A stretch of DNA of 64,000 nucleotides from JBHYDC01 sp051861205 (GTDB taxonomy: Bacteria > Pseudomonadota > Alphaproteobacteria > Rhizobiales > Pleomorphomonadaceae). Position numbers and translations under genes: made by a program. Shown piece after piece: positions 26,848-36,602 of this stretch (its first letter is position 1; every line of letters begins with the position of its first letter). The stretch spans positions 124,001 to 188,000 of the forward strand of contig JBHYDC010000003.1 of the NCBI GenBank assembly GCA_051861205.1, given 5' to 3'. Under the pieces are notes generated by a model. That model had not been told where the DNA came from, searched no databases, and was given only the letters and a program-made list of their open reading frames with translations.

Positions 26848-26861
26848 TGAATATTTATTCT
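26848..26861. promoter_or_regulatory. Candidate SorC operator, copy 3
   Basis: TGAAT-ATTT-ATTCT, one mismatch from the same palindrome, 45 bp upstream of the ABC permease start. With copy 2 it brackets the divergent promoter region, and the core GAATAAATAT/ATATTTATTC of the two copies are exact inverted complements. Confidence 0.55.
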
Positions 26862-26905
26862 ACGTGCGGTGATCGGCTCACGTCAGGGAAGCAAGGGAGA
26901 AGTCC

Positions 26906-27883
26906 ATGGCGGTAACGATGAAGCGAGGGGAATCGCGCGCCGGGCTTGGGATTCTGTCCTCGGTGAAAGGCGCGACGGGGCCGTTGATCGGTCTCATTTT
27001 GCTATGTCTTTTCCTGACCCTTTGGACAGACACGTTCTTCTCGGTTCGCAACTTCCTGAACATCCTCGATCAAGTCACCGTTCTGGGAATCATGGCGGTT
27101 GGAATGACCATGGTCATTCTGATCGGCGGGATCGACCTTGCTGTCGGATCGGTGCTTGCGCTGACGATCATGGTTCTTGGCTACCTCAACATCGAGGCGG
27201 GTGTTCCCATGGCAATCGCCATCCCGCTCTCGCTAGGAGCTGCTGCGCTGAACGGCCTGATCGCGGGCGTATTGATAACACGGTTCAACGTGCCCGCTTT
27301 CATTGCGACGCTGGCGATGATGTCGATCGCTCGCGGCCTTGCCAACATGATTACTAATGGCCAGCAACTCATCGGCTTTCCTGCTTGGTTCAACATGTCG
27401 GCCATCATTCGCTACGGTGGCTTCCTGACACTGACGGTCGCTTTGATGCTCGTCGTGTTCATTGTCGCGCTTCTTTACCAGCGTTACCGCTACGGCGGGC
27501 GCACGCTCTATGCCATCGGCGGCAATCCGGAAGTCGCGCGACTGGCGGGCATCAACGTCAATCGGGTCACCATTCTTGTCTACGTCGTGGGAAGCGTGCT
27601 GGCGGGGCTTTCAGGCATTGTTTTGGCGGCACGCCTTGACTCGGTGCAGCCCTCGTCCGGCGTGGGTTACGAACTGGATGCAATCGCTGCGGTCGTGATC
27701 GGCGGTACATCGCTCTCGGGGGGAACCGGTGGCATCGGCGGAACGATCATCGGCGTGCTGATCATTGGTGTGCTGCGCAATGGACTGAACCTGCTCAGCG
27801 TATCGCCGTTTCTGCAGCAAGTCGTCATCGGCCTGGTAATCGTCCTTGCCGTAACGGCGGAAACCTTCCGCAAGCGGAAGTGA
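26906..27883 (+). CDS. Sugar ABC transporter permease (RbsC type)
   Basis: 325 aa, about nine to ten hydrophobic segments. Belongs to the single-permease CUT2 (ribose/xylose type) group: the GMTMVILIGGIDLAVGS motif (residues 68-84) and the GGTSLSGGTGGIGGTIIG loop (about 270-287) are hallmarks. Carries sugar or polyol across the inner membrane with the ATPase and binding protein encoded downstream. ATG at 26906 follows a purine-rich GGGAGAAG site. First gene of the plus-strand operon, divergent from the transketolase genes. Confidence 0.93.
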   Translation: MAVTMKRGESRAGLGILSSVKGATGPLIGLILLCLFLTLWTDTFFSVRNFLNILDQVTVLGIMAVGMTMVILIGGIDLAVGSVLALTIMVLGYLNIEAGVPMAIAIPLSLGAAALNGLIAGVLITRFNVPAFIATLAMMSIARGLANMITNGQQLIGFPAWFNMSAIIRYGGFLTLTVALMLVVFIVALLYQRYRYGGRTLYAIGGNPEVARLAGINVNRVTILVYVVGSVLAGLSGIVLAARLDSVQPSSGVGYELDAIAAVVIGGTSLSGGTGGIGGTIIGVLIIGVLRNGLNLLSVSPFLQQVVIGLVIVLAVTAETFRKRK

Positions 27884-28005
27884 CAAGGCTTCGCCTGGTG
27901 AAACCTTTCGTCAGGTGTGGAAGACGGCCAGCAAATCTGCAGGTCGTACTGGGAGGGGCTAAGCATAAGATGGACGCCCCAGAATTCATCGCGGAGGAGA
28001 AAAAA

Positions 28006-28944
28006 GTGAAAATTTCAAAGATATTGATGGCTGCTGCCGCCTGCGCAGCATTGCTGTCGCCGCTCAGCGCCTCGGCGCAGGACGTCAAGAAGATCGGCCT
28101 CGCCGTGCCGAATCTTCAAGCTGACTTCTTCAACCAGATCAAGATCGGCGTCGAGAACTATGCTGGCTCGAAGGGGATCGAGGTCATCGTGGTCGATGCA
28201 AAGAACGACACCGCGACCCAGGTCAGCCAAGTGCAGGATCTGATGACCCAGGGCATCGACGCCTTCATCTACATCCCGGCCGGAGCCGCTGCCGCTGCCG
28301 TTCCCACCCGTCTGGCCCGCGAGGCCGGCATTCCCGTGATCAACGTCGACCGTTTCCCGGAAGGTGAGCCGGGCGATACCTTCATCGGGGGCGAAGGTGT
28401 CGAGTCTTCCTATGCCGTCTGCAAGACGATCATCGAGCGCGCCGGCGGATCGGGCAAGATGGTGATCATCCACGGCCAAAAAGGCACGACCCCGGAAATC
28501 GACCGCACCGAAGGCTGCATGCGGGCGATCACGGAAAACACCGGAGTCGAGCTGGTCGACCAACAGTGGTCCAACATGTGGTCGGCCGACGAAGGGTTCA
28601 CCATCACCCAGAACATGCTGACAGCGCATCCCGACATCACGATGATCTTCGGTCAGGCCGACGGGCTTGCGATGGGTGCGGCGAAGGCAGTCGACGTCGC
28701 CGGGCTTTCTGACAAGGTCGTGATCGGCGGATATGACGGCGACGGCAGTGCGCTCGAATACCTCGCCAAGTGCGAAGGACCCTTCGTCGTCACCGCGACG
28801 CAGAGCACCCGCAACATGGGCGTTCTTGCCGTGGACTCGGCGATCGCAGTCGCAGCAGGCCAAAAGGTGCCGGAGCGCCAGGTTTCCGAAGCCGTGCTCA
28901 CCACATGCGAAAACGCTCCGCAATTCGTGGCCAACCACCCGTAA
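28006..28944 (+). CDS. Sugar ABC transporter substrate-binding protein
   Basis: 312 aa. Signal peptide at residues 1-24 (KISKILMAAAACAALL..ASAQ). Mature part is a RbsB-type periplasmic binding protein: IGLAVPNLQADFFNQIKIGVE, DAKNDTATQVSQVQDLMTQGIDAFIYIP, and the hinge regions around VVIGGYDGDG. GTG start at 28006 chosen because GGAGGA lies eight bases upstream and the signal peptide begins there; longer frames upstream add only non-homologous residues. A ligand cannot be named; ribose-type fold suggests a pentose, polyol or branched sugar. Confidence 0.92.
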   Translation: MKISKILMAAAACAALLSPLSASAQDVKKIGLAVPNLQADFFNQIKIGVENYAGSKGIEVIVVDAKNDTATQVSQVQDLMTQGIDAFIYIPAGAAAAAVPTRLAREAGIPVINVDRFPEGEPGDTFIGGEGVESSYAVCKTIIERAGGSGKMVIIHGQKGTTPEIDRTEGCMRAITENTGVELVDQQWSNMWSADEGFTITQNMLTAHPDITMIFGQADGLAMGAAKAVDVAGLSDKVVIGGYDGDGSALEYLAKCEGPFVVTATQSTRNMGVLAVDSAIAVAAGQKVPERQVSEAVLTTCENAPQFVANHP

Positions 28945-28973
28945 CGCTGACGGAGAACCAAAAGGGCAGCGCC

Positions 28974-30461
28974 ATGATCAGCACGTCTCCCATTCTATCG
29001 CTCGGAGGTATTCGCAAATCCTTCGGATCGATCGAGGTCGTGCGGGGAATTGATCTCGACGTTTATCCAGGCGAGGTCGTGGCGCTGCTTGGTGAGAACG
29101 GTGCGGGAAAGTCGACGGTGTCGAACATCATTTCCGGCACCGTGCAGCCGTCCTCCGGCGAAATGACATGGCTTGGGGCGCCCTACGCCCCGGCCAACCC
29201 CCGTGCCGCGATGGACGCGGGCGTGGGTATGATCCACCAGGAACTGAAACTGCTGCCGCAACTTTCCATTGCAGAAAATGTCTTCGTAGGGCGCTACTTG
29301 ACAAAAGGCGGCCGGATCGACCGGAAGGCAATGGAGAACCGCGCGCGACAGGGGTTGCAGCGGCTCGGACTTGAAATTCCGCCTTCGCGCATTGTGGAGG
29401 GCCTATCAACGGCGAACCAGCAACTGATCGAGATTGCCAAGGCGCTTACGCTGAACGCGCGTATGCTGATCCTTGATGAACCGACGGCGGCCCTCGGTGG
29501 TGACGAGACCCAGCTTCTGTTCCGCCAGATCGAAAGGCTGACCGCGGACGGCGTCGGGATCGTCTATATTTCTCACCGGCTTGAGGAAATCCGCCAGATC
29601 GCGGACCGCATCATCGTCATGCGCGACGGTTCGAAGGTCCAGGAATTCAGCAGTGGTGACGTCCCTGTCCGGATTATCGTCGAGGCGATGGTCGGCCGCT
29701 CGCTGGATCGCATGTTCCCTGCCGTACCCGATCCGAAGGACGAGGTAAATCTTGAGGTCCGCGATCTCGCGTCACCCAACAACACCTTTCGCGACATCAG
29801 CTTTTCGGTCCGCCGAGGTGAGGTGTTCGGCATTGCGGGCCTAATGGGCGCCGGTCGGACCGAGCTGGTCCGCGCGATCACCGGCGCCGATCCAATATCC
29901 CGGGGCAAAATCTTCCTGAACGGCAGAGAGATCACCCCGCGCTCGCCGATCGACTCGATCCGGAACGGCATCGTTCTCGTGCCCGAGGATCGAAAACTAC
30001 AAGGCGTCGTGCTGGACCATTCCATCGCCGAGAACATCGGCTATGCCAACCTCGACGGAGTTTGCCGATCGGGCTGGATCACATTGTCGCGGCTCAATAA
30101 ATTTGCCGATGAATACATCAGGAAATTCGGCGTCAAAGGCTTCGGCAGTCAGGACGCAGGAGAGCTTTCAGGCGGCAACCAGCAGAAGGTGGTGCTTGCC
30201 AAATGGCTTGCTCGCAAGCCGCAGGTCGTGGTTCTGGACGAACCCACGCGCGGCATTGATGTTGGAGCCCGTTCGTCGATTTACGAGCTGATCATGGACC
30301 TAGCCCGCGAAGGTGTTTCGGTCATCGTCGTCAGTTCCGACCTGGAAGAGGTTTTGGGCGTTTCGAACCGCATCATGGTTATGGCTCAAGGCAATCAGTC
30401 AGGGATCCTTGACCGCAGGGACGCGAACGACGTCTCGGTTATGGAACTCGCCACGCGCTGA
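28974..30461 (+). CDS. Sugar ABC transporter ATP-binding protein (RbsA/XylG type)
   Basis: 495 aa with two fused nucleotide-binding domains, as in RbsA. First domain: Walker A GENGAGKST (residues 40-48), Walker B LILDEPTAAL near 165. Second domain: degenerate Walker A region GLMGAGRTEL near 290, intact signature LSGGNQQKV near 398 and VVLDEPTRGID near 420. The degenerate second P-loop is normal for this group. It lies 29 bp after the binding-protein gene and 13 bp before an SDR gene, one operon. Confidence 0.93.
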   Translation: MISTSPILSLGGIRKSFGSIEVVRGIDLDVYPGEVVALLGENGAGKSTVSNIISGTVQPSSGEMTWLGAPYAPANPRAAMDAGVGMIHQELKLLPQLSIAENVFVGRYLTKGGRIDRKAMENRARQGLQRLGLEIPPSRIVEGLSTANQQLIEIAKALTLNARMLILDEPTAALGGDETQLLFRQIERLTADGVGIVYISHRLEEIRQIADRIIVMRDGSKVQEFSSGDVPVRIIVEAMVGRSLDRMFPAVPDPKDEVNLEVRDLASPNNTFRDISFSVRRGEVFGIAGLMGAGRTELVRAITGADPISRGKIFLNGREITPRSPIDSIRNGIVLVPEDRKLQGVVLDHSIAENIGYANLDGVCRSGWITLSRLNKFADEYIRKFGVKGFGSQDAGELSGGNQQKVVLAKWLARKPQVVVLDEPTRGIDVGARSSIYELIMDLAREGVSVIVVSSDLEEVLGVSNRIMVMAQGNQSGILDRRDANDVSVMELATR

Positions 30462-30474
30462 ACAAGGAATCACT

Positions 30475-31263
30475 ATGTCTCACATCACTCTGGACGCCCC
30501 GAAGCTATTTGATCTTTCCGGCCAAGTTGCGCTGGTCACGGGCGCCGGCAGCGGTATCGGCCAGCGCATCGCTCTCGGCCTCGCCCAGTGTGGGGCCGAT
30601 GTTGCGCTCCTCGACCGGCGCACCGACGGCGGGCTGGCCGATACGGCATCGTTGATCGCTTCTGTGGGACGACGAAGCCTCATGATCGCGGCCGATGTTA
30701 CGAGCGGCGCCGCCCTGACTGAGGCCGTCGCGCAGACCGAAGCCGAACTCGGAAATCTAACCCTAGCGGTCAACGCGGCAGGCATTGCCAATGCCAATCC
30801 GGCCGAAACGATGGAAGAGGCGCAATTTGAGACGTTGATGGACATCAACCTGAAAGGCGTCTTTCTGTCCTGTCAGGCTGAAGCCCGCGCGATGCTGAAA
30901 AACGGACGGGGGGCGATCGTGAACATCGCCTCAATGTCCGGGGTGATTGTGAATCGCGGCCTTAGCCAGTGCCACTACAATGCCTCGAAGGCCGCGGTGA
31001 TCCACCTGTCGAAATCAATGGCGATGGAATGGGTCGGCCGCGGTATCCGCGTGAACACGATCAGCCCCGGCTACACTGCTACGCCGATGAACACCCGCCC
31101 GGAAATGGTCCACCAGACCAAACTTTTTGAAGAGCAGACGCCAATGCAGCGGATGGCCAATGTCAACGAGATGGTCGGACCCGCGGTTTTTCTGCTTTCG
31201 GATGCTGCAAGCTTTGTGACCGGTGTCGATCTCATTGTCGACGGCGGTTTCTGCTGCTGGTAG
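30475..31263 (+). CDS. SDR family dehydrogenase (polyol type)
   Basis: 262 aa. Motifs: TGAGSGIGQR (residues 22-31), NAAG near 100, catalytic Ser in ASMSG near 150 and YNASK near 164, and a closing VDGGFCCW. The Trp-ending DGG tail resembles sorbose reductase and arabinitol/threitol dehydrogenases. Last gene of the importer operon, so it probably acts early, on the imported compound, while the other SDR in the locus lies with the kinase. Start ATG at 30475 is preceded by AAGGAA. Confidence 0.9.
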   Translation: MSHITLDAPKLFDLSGQVALVTGAGSGIGQRIALGLAQCGADVALLDRRTDGGLADTASLIASVGRRSLMIAADVTSGAALTEAVAQTEAELGNLTLAVNAAGIANANPAETMEEAQFETLMDINLKGVFLSCQAEARAMLKNGRGAIVNIASMSGVIVNRGLSQCHYNASKAAVIHLSKSMAMEWVGRGIRVNTISPGYTATPMNTRPEMVHQTKLFEEQTPMQRMANVNEMVGPAVFLLSDAASFVTGVDLIVDGGFCCW

Positions 31264-31417
31264 CCGTTTTGCCCTGCGTTGACGTGGGCTGCTCGGTCGT
31301 TTGGCCCCCTCGGGGCCGAACTTCCCACTCATGCCAAACGATCATTTCAGTACCGATTATTTCAGATAGCCGCATGCTCTGACCGGCCGTGAGGTACTCT
31401 TTTGCCGGAGCGAAACG

Positions 31418-31454
31418 AAAGCGGGGCACCGCCGTTCCCGGCGATGCCCCGCTT
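31418..31454 (-). terminator. Rho-independent terminator of the repeat-protein gene
   Basis: Read on the minus strand, GCGGGGCA...TGCCCCGC closes an inner CGCCGGGAACGGCG hairpin, followed by TTTCGTTTCG. It lies 24 bp beyond the stop of the beta-repeat protein. Confidence 0.7.
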
Positions 31455-31477
31455 CGATCAGATCTGAAGCCGCGCTA

Positions 31478-34400
31478 TCAGCTCCAGGTGAAGTCTCCGG
31501 CCACGATGCCTGTATTGGTCTTGCCGGTCAGCTTGATCTCCATGTCAACCGTTCCGTCGCCGTTGGTATCGACCTGAAGAATGTTGGTCGCATCGTCGAC
31601 GCGGGCTTGCGAGTTAGAGCTGTTGGTGAGCGCGGCGGCGCCGACGTAGGAGAAGGTTCCGGTCAAGAGCCCCTCGAACTTCAGCTTGTCCGTGCCCGAC
31701 ACGAAATCTGTGATCGTGTCCTTGGTCGATCCGGTTGACTGGTTTGTCGCGGTGAAGACGAAGGTGTCCACTCCGTTGCCACCGGTGATCGTGTCAGCCC
31801 CTGTGCCGCCCCGGAAGGTGTCGTTGCCCTCTCCGAGGTTGACCGTGAGGCTGTTCGAACCGGTAGCGACGACGCCGTCATCACCGGAAGACCCCGTGAT
31901 CCGCTCGGTCAGCGAGACCGTCGCCGTCGTCGCCGAGCCGAACACCAAGATGTCGGTGCCCGACGACCCGATGACGGTCTCGGTGTTCGACAGGGTGTAG
32001 GTGCCTGTCGCTCCGAGTGTCAGCGTATCGTTTCCGGTGCCAAGATCGATGACCTGACCGCCGCTTGTGAGCACGACGGTATCGGCCCCGGTGCCGCCGG
32101 TGATGGTTTCGGTGCCGGCCACGGTGACAGTGTTGGTGCCGTTCGCAAGCGTGAGCGTGTCGCTCCCGAGCCCCAGGTTGACGGTGCCGCCGGTCCAGGC
32201 GTTGCCGAGCACGACCGTATCGCCCGCAGCACCGCCGAGGATCGATTCGGTATTCGTGGCTGTCACTGTATTTCCGGCGGCTCCAAGGAGCAGAGCGTCG
32301 GTGCCGCCGGCAAGGTCGATGACGCCGGTGCCGGTGAAGGTGACGATGTCCGCACCGCTACCGCCCGTGACGGATTCCACGGCGGAGACCGTGATGTTTC
32401 CGCCGGCATCGGCCAGCACGATGCGGTCGCTGCCGCTGCCGCCGACCACACTTTCAATGCTGGCGACGGTTACGAGGTTCGTGCCGCTGGCGAGCGTCAG
32501 CGTATCCCTGCCGCCCGCCAAGTCGATCGTGCCGGTGAATGCAGCGCCGAGAGTGACAACATCATTGCTCGTCCCGCCGGTTATAGCCTCGACCGCCGTC
32601 AGAGTGACGAGGTTGGGTCCATCGCCGAGGGTGATCGCATCCGCACCGGTGCCAAGGTCGATGACGGCCGTGACACCGCCGGAGAGCGTGACAATGTCGA
32701 TGCCCGTTCCACCGTTGATCGTTTCGACGCTGGCGACCGTAACGGTGTTCGCGGCGTTGGCGAGCGTCAGGCTGTCATTGCCGGCTCCAAGGTTGATGAC
32801 GGACCCGGTGGCCTGACCACCGAGGGTCACGACGTCGGCCGATGAGCCGCCGGTGATGCTTTCGGCACCGGTTACCGTGACGGCGTTTACCGTGTTGCCA
32901 AGGATCAGGCTGTCGATGCCCGCGCCGAGCGTCACGACCGACGAACCGCTGAGCACGATCCGATCATTGCCGGCCGTGCCGGTCACGGTTTCCACCGCCG
33001 ACAGGGTGGACGTGATGCCGCTGCCGGTGAAGACAACGCTATCGGCCCCGGAGCCTCCGACGATCGACTCGATGGCCGCCGCCGTGACGGTGTTGCCGCC
33101 CGCCGCGAGCGTCAGGCTATCCACGCCGCCGCCGAGATCTATGGTGCCGCCGGTGAAGGCAGAACCGAGCGTGATCTTGTCGATCGAGGCGCCGCCGGTG
33201 ATGGCCTCCACGTTGGAGACCGTCAGCGTCGAGCCGCGCGCGTTGGTGGAGAGTGCGTCGCTGCCACCGCCCAGATCGATGGTTCCGATCTGCTCGGTCG
33301 AGAGCGTCACGATATCGGCCGACGAGCCGCCCGTGATGGTCTCGACGTTTCCGGCCGTGACGGTGTTGTCGGTGCCGGTCGCCAGCATCAGGCTGTCATT
33401 GCCCCCACCGAGCGTGATGACCGACCCAGTGGACTGGCCGCCGAGGGTCACGATGTCGCTGGAGCCGCCGCCGACGATCGAATCGGCGCCTGTCACGGTC
33501 ACCGCGTTGTTAGCGGCCCCAAGGGTCAGGCTATCCGCGCCCGCGCCGAGGTCGACCACGGCGTTGCCGGTTAGCGTGATCTGATCGTTGCCGGATCCAC
33601 CCGTGACCGTTTCGATCGCCGAGAGGGTCGCGGTGACGCCGGTCGCCGCAAGCACCACCGTATCGGCGCCCGAGCCGCCGGTGACGGACTCGATGCCTTG
33701 CACGGTGACGGTGTTGCCGCCCGCCGCCAGCGTCAGACTGTCGACGCCGGCGCCCAGATCGAGCGTGCCGGAGGTGATCGCGGTGCCGAGCGTGACCGCG
33801 TCGCGCCCGGTCGAGCCGGTGATCGCCTCGACGTTGGAGACGCTGACCGTGGCGCCGATGCCCGTGAGGGTCAGCGCGTCGCTGCCGGCGCCAAGGTTGA
33901 TGCTGCCGCCGGTCGCCCCGCCGCTCAGCGTCACCACGTCCGCCGACGAGCCGCCCGTGACGGTCTCGACCCCGGTGACGGTGACGGTGTTGTCGGTGCC
34001 GNNNNNNNNNNNNNNNNNNNNNNNNNNNNNNNNNNNNNNNNNNNNNNNNNNNNNNNNNNNNNNNNNNNNNNNNNNNNNNNNNNNNNNNNNNNNNNNNNNN
34101 GGTGTTGTCGGTGCCGGTCAAAAGCGTCAGGCTGTCATTGCCCGCGCCGAGGTTGACGGTGCCGCCGGTGATCTGCGTTGCCAGCGTCACCGTGTCGGCC
34201 GACGCCCCGCCCGTCAGCGTCTCGACGTTGGAGACGGTGACGGTGTTGACGAAGTTGCCGAGCGTCAGGCTATCGCTGCCAGCCCCAAGGTTGATCGAAA
34301 GCCCCGCCGCCTGACTGCCGAGCACCACCGTGTCGGCCGCCGTGCCGCCAACCAGCGTCTCGACGGACGAGACCGTGACGGTCGCCGCCGTGTTGGCCAG

Positions 34401-34769
34401 CACCACCGTATCGGCGCCCGAGCCGCCCGTGACCTTCTCTACGCCTGATATCGTGACCGTGTTTGTGGCGTTGGCGAGGGCCAGCGAATCAATGCCTGTG
34501 CCGAGATCGATGGTGCCGGCCGTGTAAGCAGTATTCAACGTGAGAACATCGGCGCCCGTCCCGCCGACGATAGTCTCCACATTGTAAAGTGTGGCCGTTA
34601 GTCCGTTACCCGTCAGAGTGAGCGTATCGTCGCCCGCTCCTAAATTAATTTTGGAGCCGGTGTTGCTGCCGGTGAGCGTGATGACATCGTTCCCTGAACC
34701 AGTAGACAGGGATTCGACAGCAGGCATGGTGCTGGTGTTATTGCTGTCGCCGAGTGTTATTGTCGCCAC
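31478..34769 (-). CDS. RTX-like beta-repeat secreted protein, interrupted by an assembly gap
   Basis: Gly/Thr/Val-rich protein of dozens of units of the pattern ITGGSGADxVTL..IDLGxGxDSLTL..NTVTVxxVE. The C-terminus has GEGNDTFRGGTGADTITGGNGVDTFVF calcium-binding nonapeptides followed by DTITDF..GTDKLKFEG, the end module of serralysin/RTX proteins that leave through type I secretion. No N-terminal signal peptide. Start: GTG at 34769 has GGAGGG seven bases upstream; a longer frame to 34853 has none. The 99 N shift the frame, but joining the two sides at their shared 16 bases gives one open frame of 1,058 aa. Higher-order repeats of about 205 aa mean the real gene may be longer. A secretion set lies 4 kb away. 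Confidence 0.8.
34002..34100. other. Assembly gap (99 N) within the repeat gene
   Basis: Run of 99 N. The 16 bases on its left and the 16 on its right are identical (GGTGTTGTCGGTGCCG), so the true junction may be a simple overlap or may hide whole repeat units. Confidence 0.95.
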
Positions 34770-34887
34770 GCTACAACCCTCCAGGGAAGGGTCAGTTTTT
34801 TTGAGCGGTGGTCGGGACACACTCAAAGGCCGAATACCGGCAAAAACTGACACCCCTGGATCGACGCTAGGGCGGATGTTTTTAAAT

Positions 34888-34920
34888 TTAGGTTAACATG
34901 CCATTCGGATTAATTTCCAT
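34888..34920 (-). CDS. Possible 10-residue leader peptide upstream of the repeat protein
   Basis: ATG preceded by AAAGGAG and six A gives MEINPNGMLT then TAA, 118 bp before the repeat-protein start. The ribosome site is the best one in the area. It could be a regulatory leader, or the original start of the repeat protein separated by a frameshift. Weakly supported. Confidence 0.3.
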   Translation of the reverse strand: MEINPNGMLT

Positions 34921-35236
34921 TTTTTCTCCTTTAGTTACTATGTTCTTGTGGCAAATGCCGGTTTTCCGGGCTTTCGCGAATAACTGAAGGGGCCCTGTGC
35001 CGCGAAAACAGCGTTTAGGAGGTTTACTGCCCGACAAATATAAGAAATCTTCTACGGATTTTTTGTGCCCCGCCGCAGGAACTTGCAAGATCAGCCCGGT
35101 CAGGTCTTTACCAGTGCATCCACTGGCCGGTCATCCGTAGGTCTTGCCGGTAGCAAAGCAAAGCGGTTCCTGAAATAAGGCGGGTGGACAGCGGCAAGCC
35201 GATGCAGCCGCTTGGCGACGAAGAAGGCCAGAGTGG

Positions 35237-35995
35237 ATGATGACCGAACTCTTGACGCTATTTGCCGATCCGGCCGTTTGGGTTGCACTTGCGACACTGA
35301 TTGCGATGGAAGTGGTGCTGGGGATCGACAACCTGATCTTCATTTCCATTCTCACCAACAAGCTGCCGGAGGCGGACCGGGAGCGAGCGCGGCGGATCGG
35401 GATCGGGCTTGCATTGGTGATGCGGCTGGGACTGCTTTCAACGGTGGCCTTCATCGTGCAGCTGACGACGCCAGTGTTCGAGATTTTCGGACAGTCGTTC
35501 TCGTGGCGCGACCTTATTCTGCTCGCCGGCGGGCTATTTCTCGTTTGGAAGGCGACCAAAGAGATCCACCACAACGTCGATCCCGAACATGGACCCGATC
35601 TATTCGAGGGACGAACGGTGACGTTGACCTTCGGAGCCGCGATCGGACAGATCCTGATTCTCGACCTTGTGTTTTCGATCGACAGCATCATCACGGCCGT
35701 GGGCATGACCGAGCATATACCTGTGATGGTGATCGCGGTGATCGTGGCGGTGGCGGTGATGCTGCTGGCGGCGACGCCGCTGGCAAACTTCATCAACAAG
35801 AACCCGACGATCGTGATGCTGGCGCTGGGCTTCCTTCTGATGATCGGCATGACGCTGATTGCCGAGGGTTTCGGAGTGCATGTTCCCAAGGGCTATATCT
35901 ACGCCGCCATGGCATTCTCCGCGCTGATCGAGGCGCTAAACATGATCTCGCGCCGGCGGCGGGCGAAGACCCGGGCCGACAAGGCGGGTAAGTAA
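35237..35995 (+). CDS. TerC family integral membrane protein
   Basis: 252 aa with seven or so membrane helices. TerC hallmarks: EVVLGIDNLIFISILTNKLP (residues 24-43) and FGAAIGQILILDLVFSIDSIITAVGM (about 132-157), each with a membrane Asp. The family is now linked to metal (mainly manganese or calcium) export, including metal loading of secreted proteins. Stands alone; about 320 bp of spacer with no other gene precedes it. ATGATG start: the second ATG is also possible. Confidence 0.9.
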   Translation: MMTELLTLFADPAVWVALATLIAMEVVLGIDNLIFISILTNKLPEADRERARRIGIGLALVMRLGLLSTVAFIVQLTTPVFEIFGQSFSWRDLILLAGGLFLVWKATKEIHHNVDPEHGPDLFEGRTVTLTFGAAIGQILILDLVFSIDSIITAVGMTEHIPVMVIAVIVAVAVMLLAATPLANFINKNPTIVMLALGFLLMIGMTLIAEGFGVHVPKGYIYAAMAFSALIEALNMISRRRRAKTRADKAGK

Positions 35996-36049
35996 GCGGG
36001 ACAGCATGGGGCAAGGGCGGGTGCGCCCTGCCCTTCTCCAGCTTTGCCC

Positions 36050-36484
36050 CTATTTGAGCTCGGAGAGGAGGATGCTCGTCTCCGAGAGTGAAACGCCCTT
36101 AACCCCCCTCATCTCGTGCAACACGCGATCGAGGGCGCCGAGATCGGACGTATTGATCTCCACGACGAGATCCCACCGGCCGTTGGTGGACCAGATCCGG
36201 CCGATGTCCGGCATGTGTTTGAGCGCGGCGACGACGGTCTTGGTGTCGGCGGAGCGCACCTCGAGCGACGCGATGGCGCGGACCTCACCGGCGGCGATGT
36301 CGCCGCGCAGGCGGATGGTGAAGCCGGCGAGCACGCCTGTTCCGACGAGGCGATCGATCCGGTTCTGGACAGTGCCCCGCGAAACACCCAGACGCTTGGC
36401 GATTGTGGACGTCGGGAGGCGGCTGTCGGCTCGCAGGAGCTGGATCAGCCGCTTGTCGGTATCGTCGAGGGTATCGGCTGCCAT
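36050..36484 (-). CDS. Lrp/AsnC family transcriptional regulator
   Basis: 144 aa: N-terminal helix-turn-helix (DTDKRLIQLLRADSRLPTSTIAKRLGVSRGTVQNRI) and C-terminal RAM ligand domain. Family members respond to amino acids. Divergently transcribed from arginase with 118 bp between starts, so it probably activates arginase and ornithine aminotransferase genes in response to arginine or ornithine. That link is inference from gene order. Confidence 0.92.
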   Translation of the reverse strand: MAADTLDDTDKRLIQLLRADSRLPTSTIAKRLGVSRGTVQNRIDRLVGTGVLAGFTIRLRGDIAAGEVRAIASLEVRSADTKTVVAALKHMPDIGRIWSTNGRWDLVVEINTSDLGALDRVLHEMRGVKGVSLSETSILLSELK

Positions 36485-36602
36485 TTAGTGAGTCCGTTCT
36501 GACATTCTGTCAGGCTATCACGCAAAACGAAGCAGTTCGCTGGCTATCTGTTGGCAGACGTTTCGGCGATCCTCAGGGATAGACGCGAACCGGATTACAG
36601 CC

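Noticed and set aside
31500..34750. Regularly spaced repeats that might look like a CRISPR array
   Set aside because: The repeats are in-frame codons of Gly/Asp/Thr units with no unique spacers of constant length, and no cas gene is near.
31686..34896. Long plus-strand open frames rich in Val, Pro, Ser and Thr opposite the repeat protein
   Set aside because: They mirror the codons of the minus-strand beta repeats, have no start sites and resemble no family; antisense shadows.
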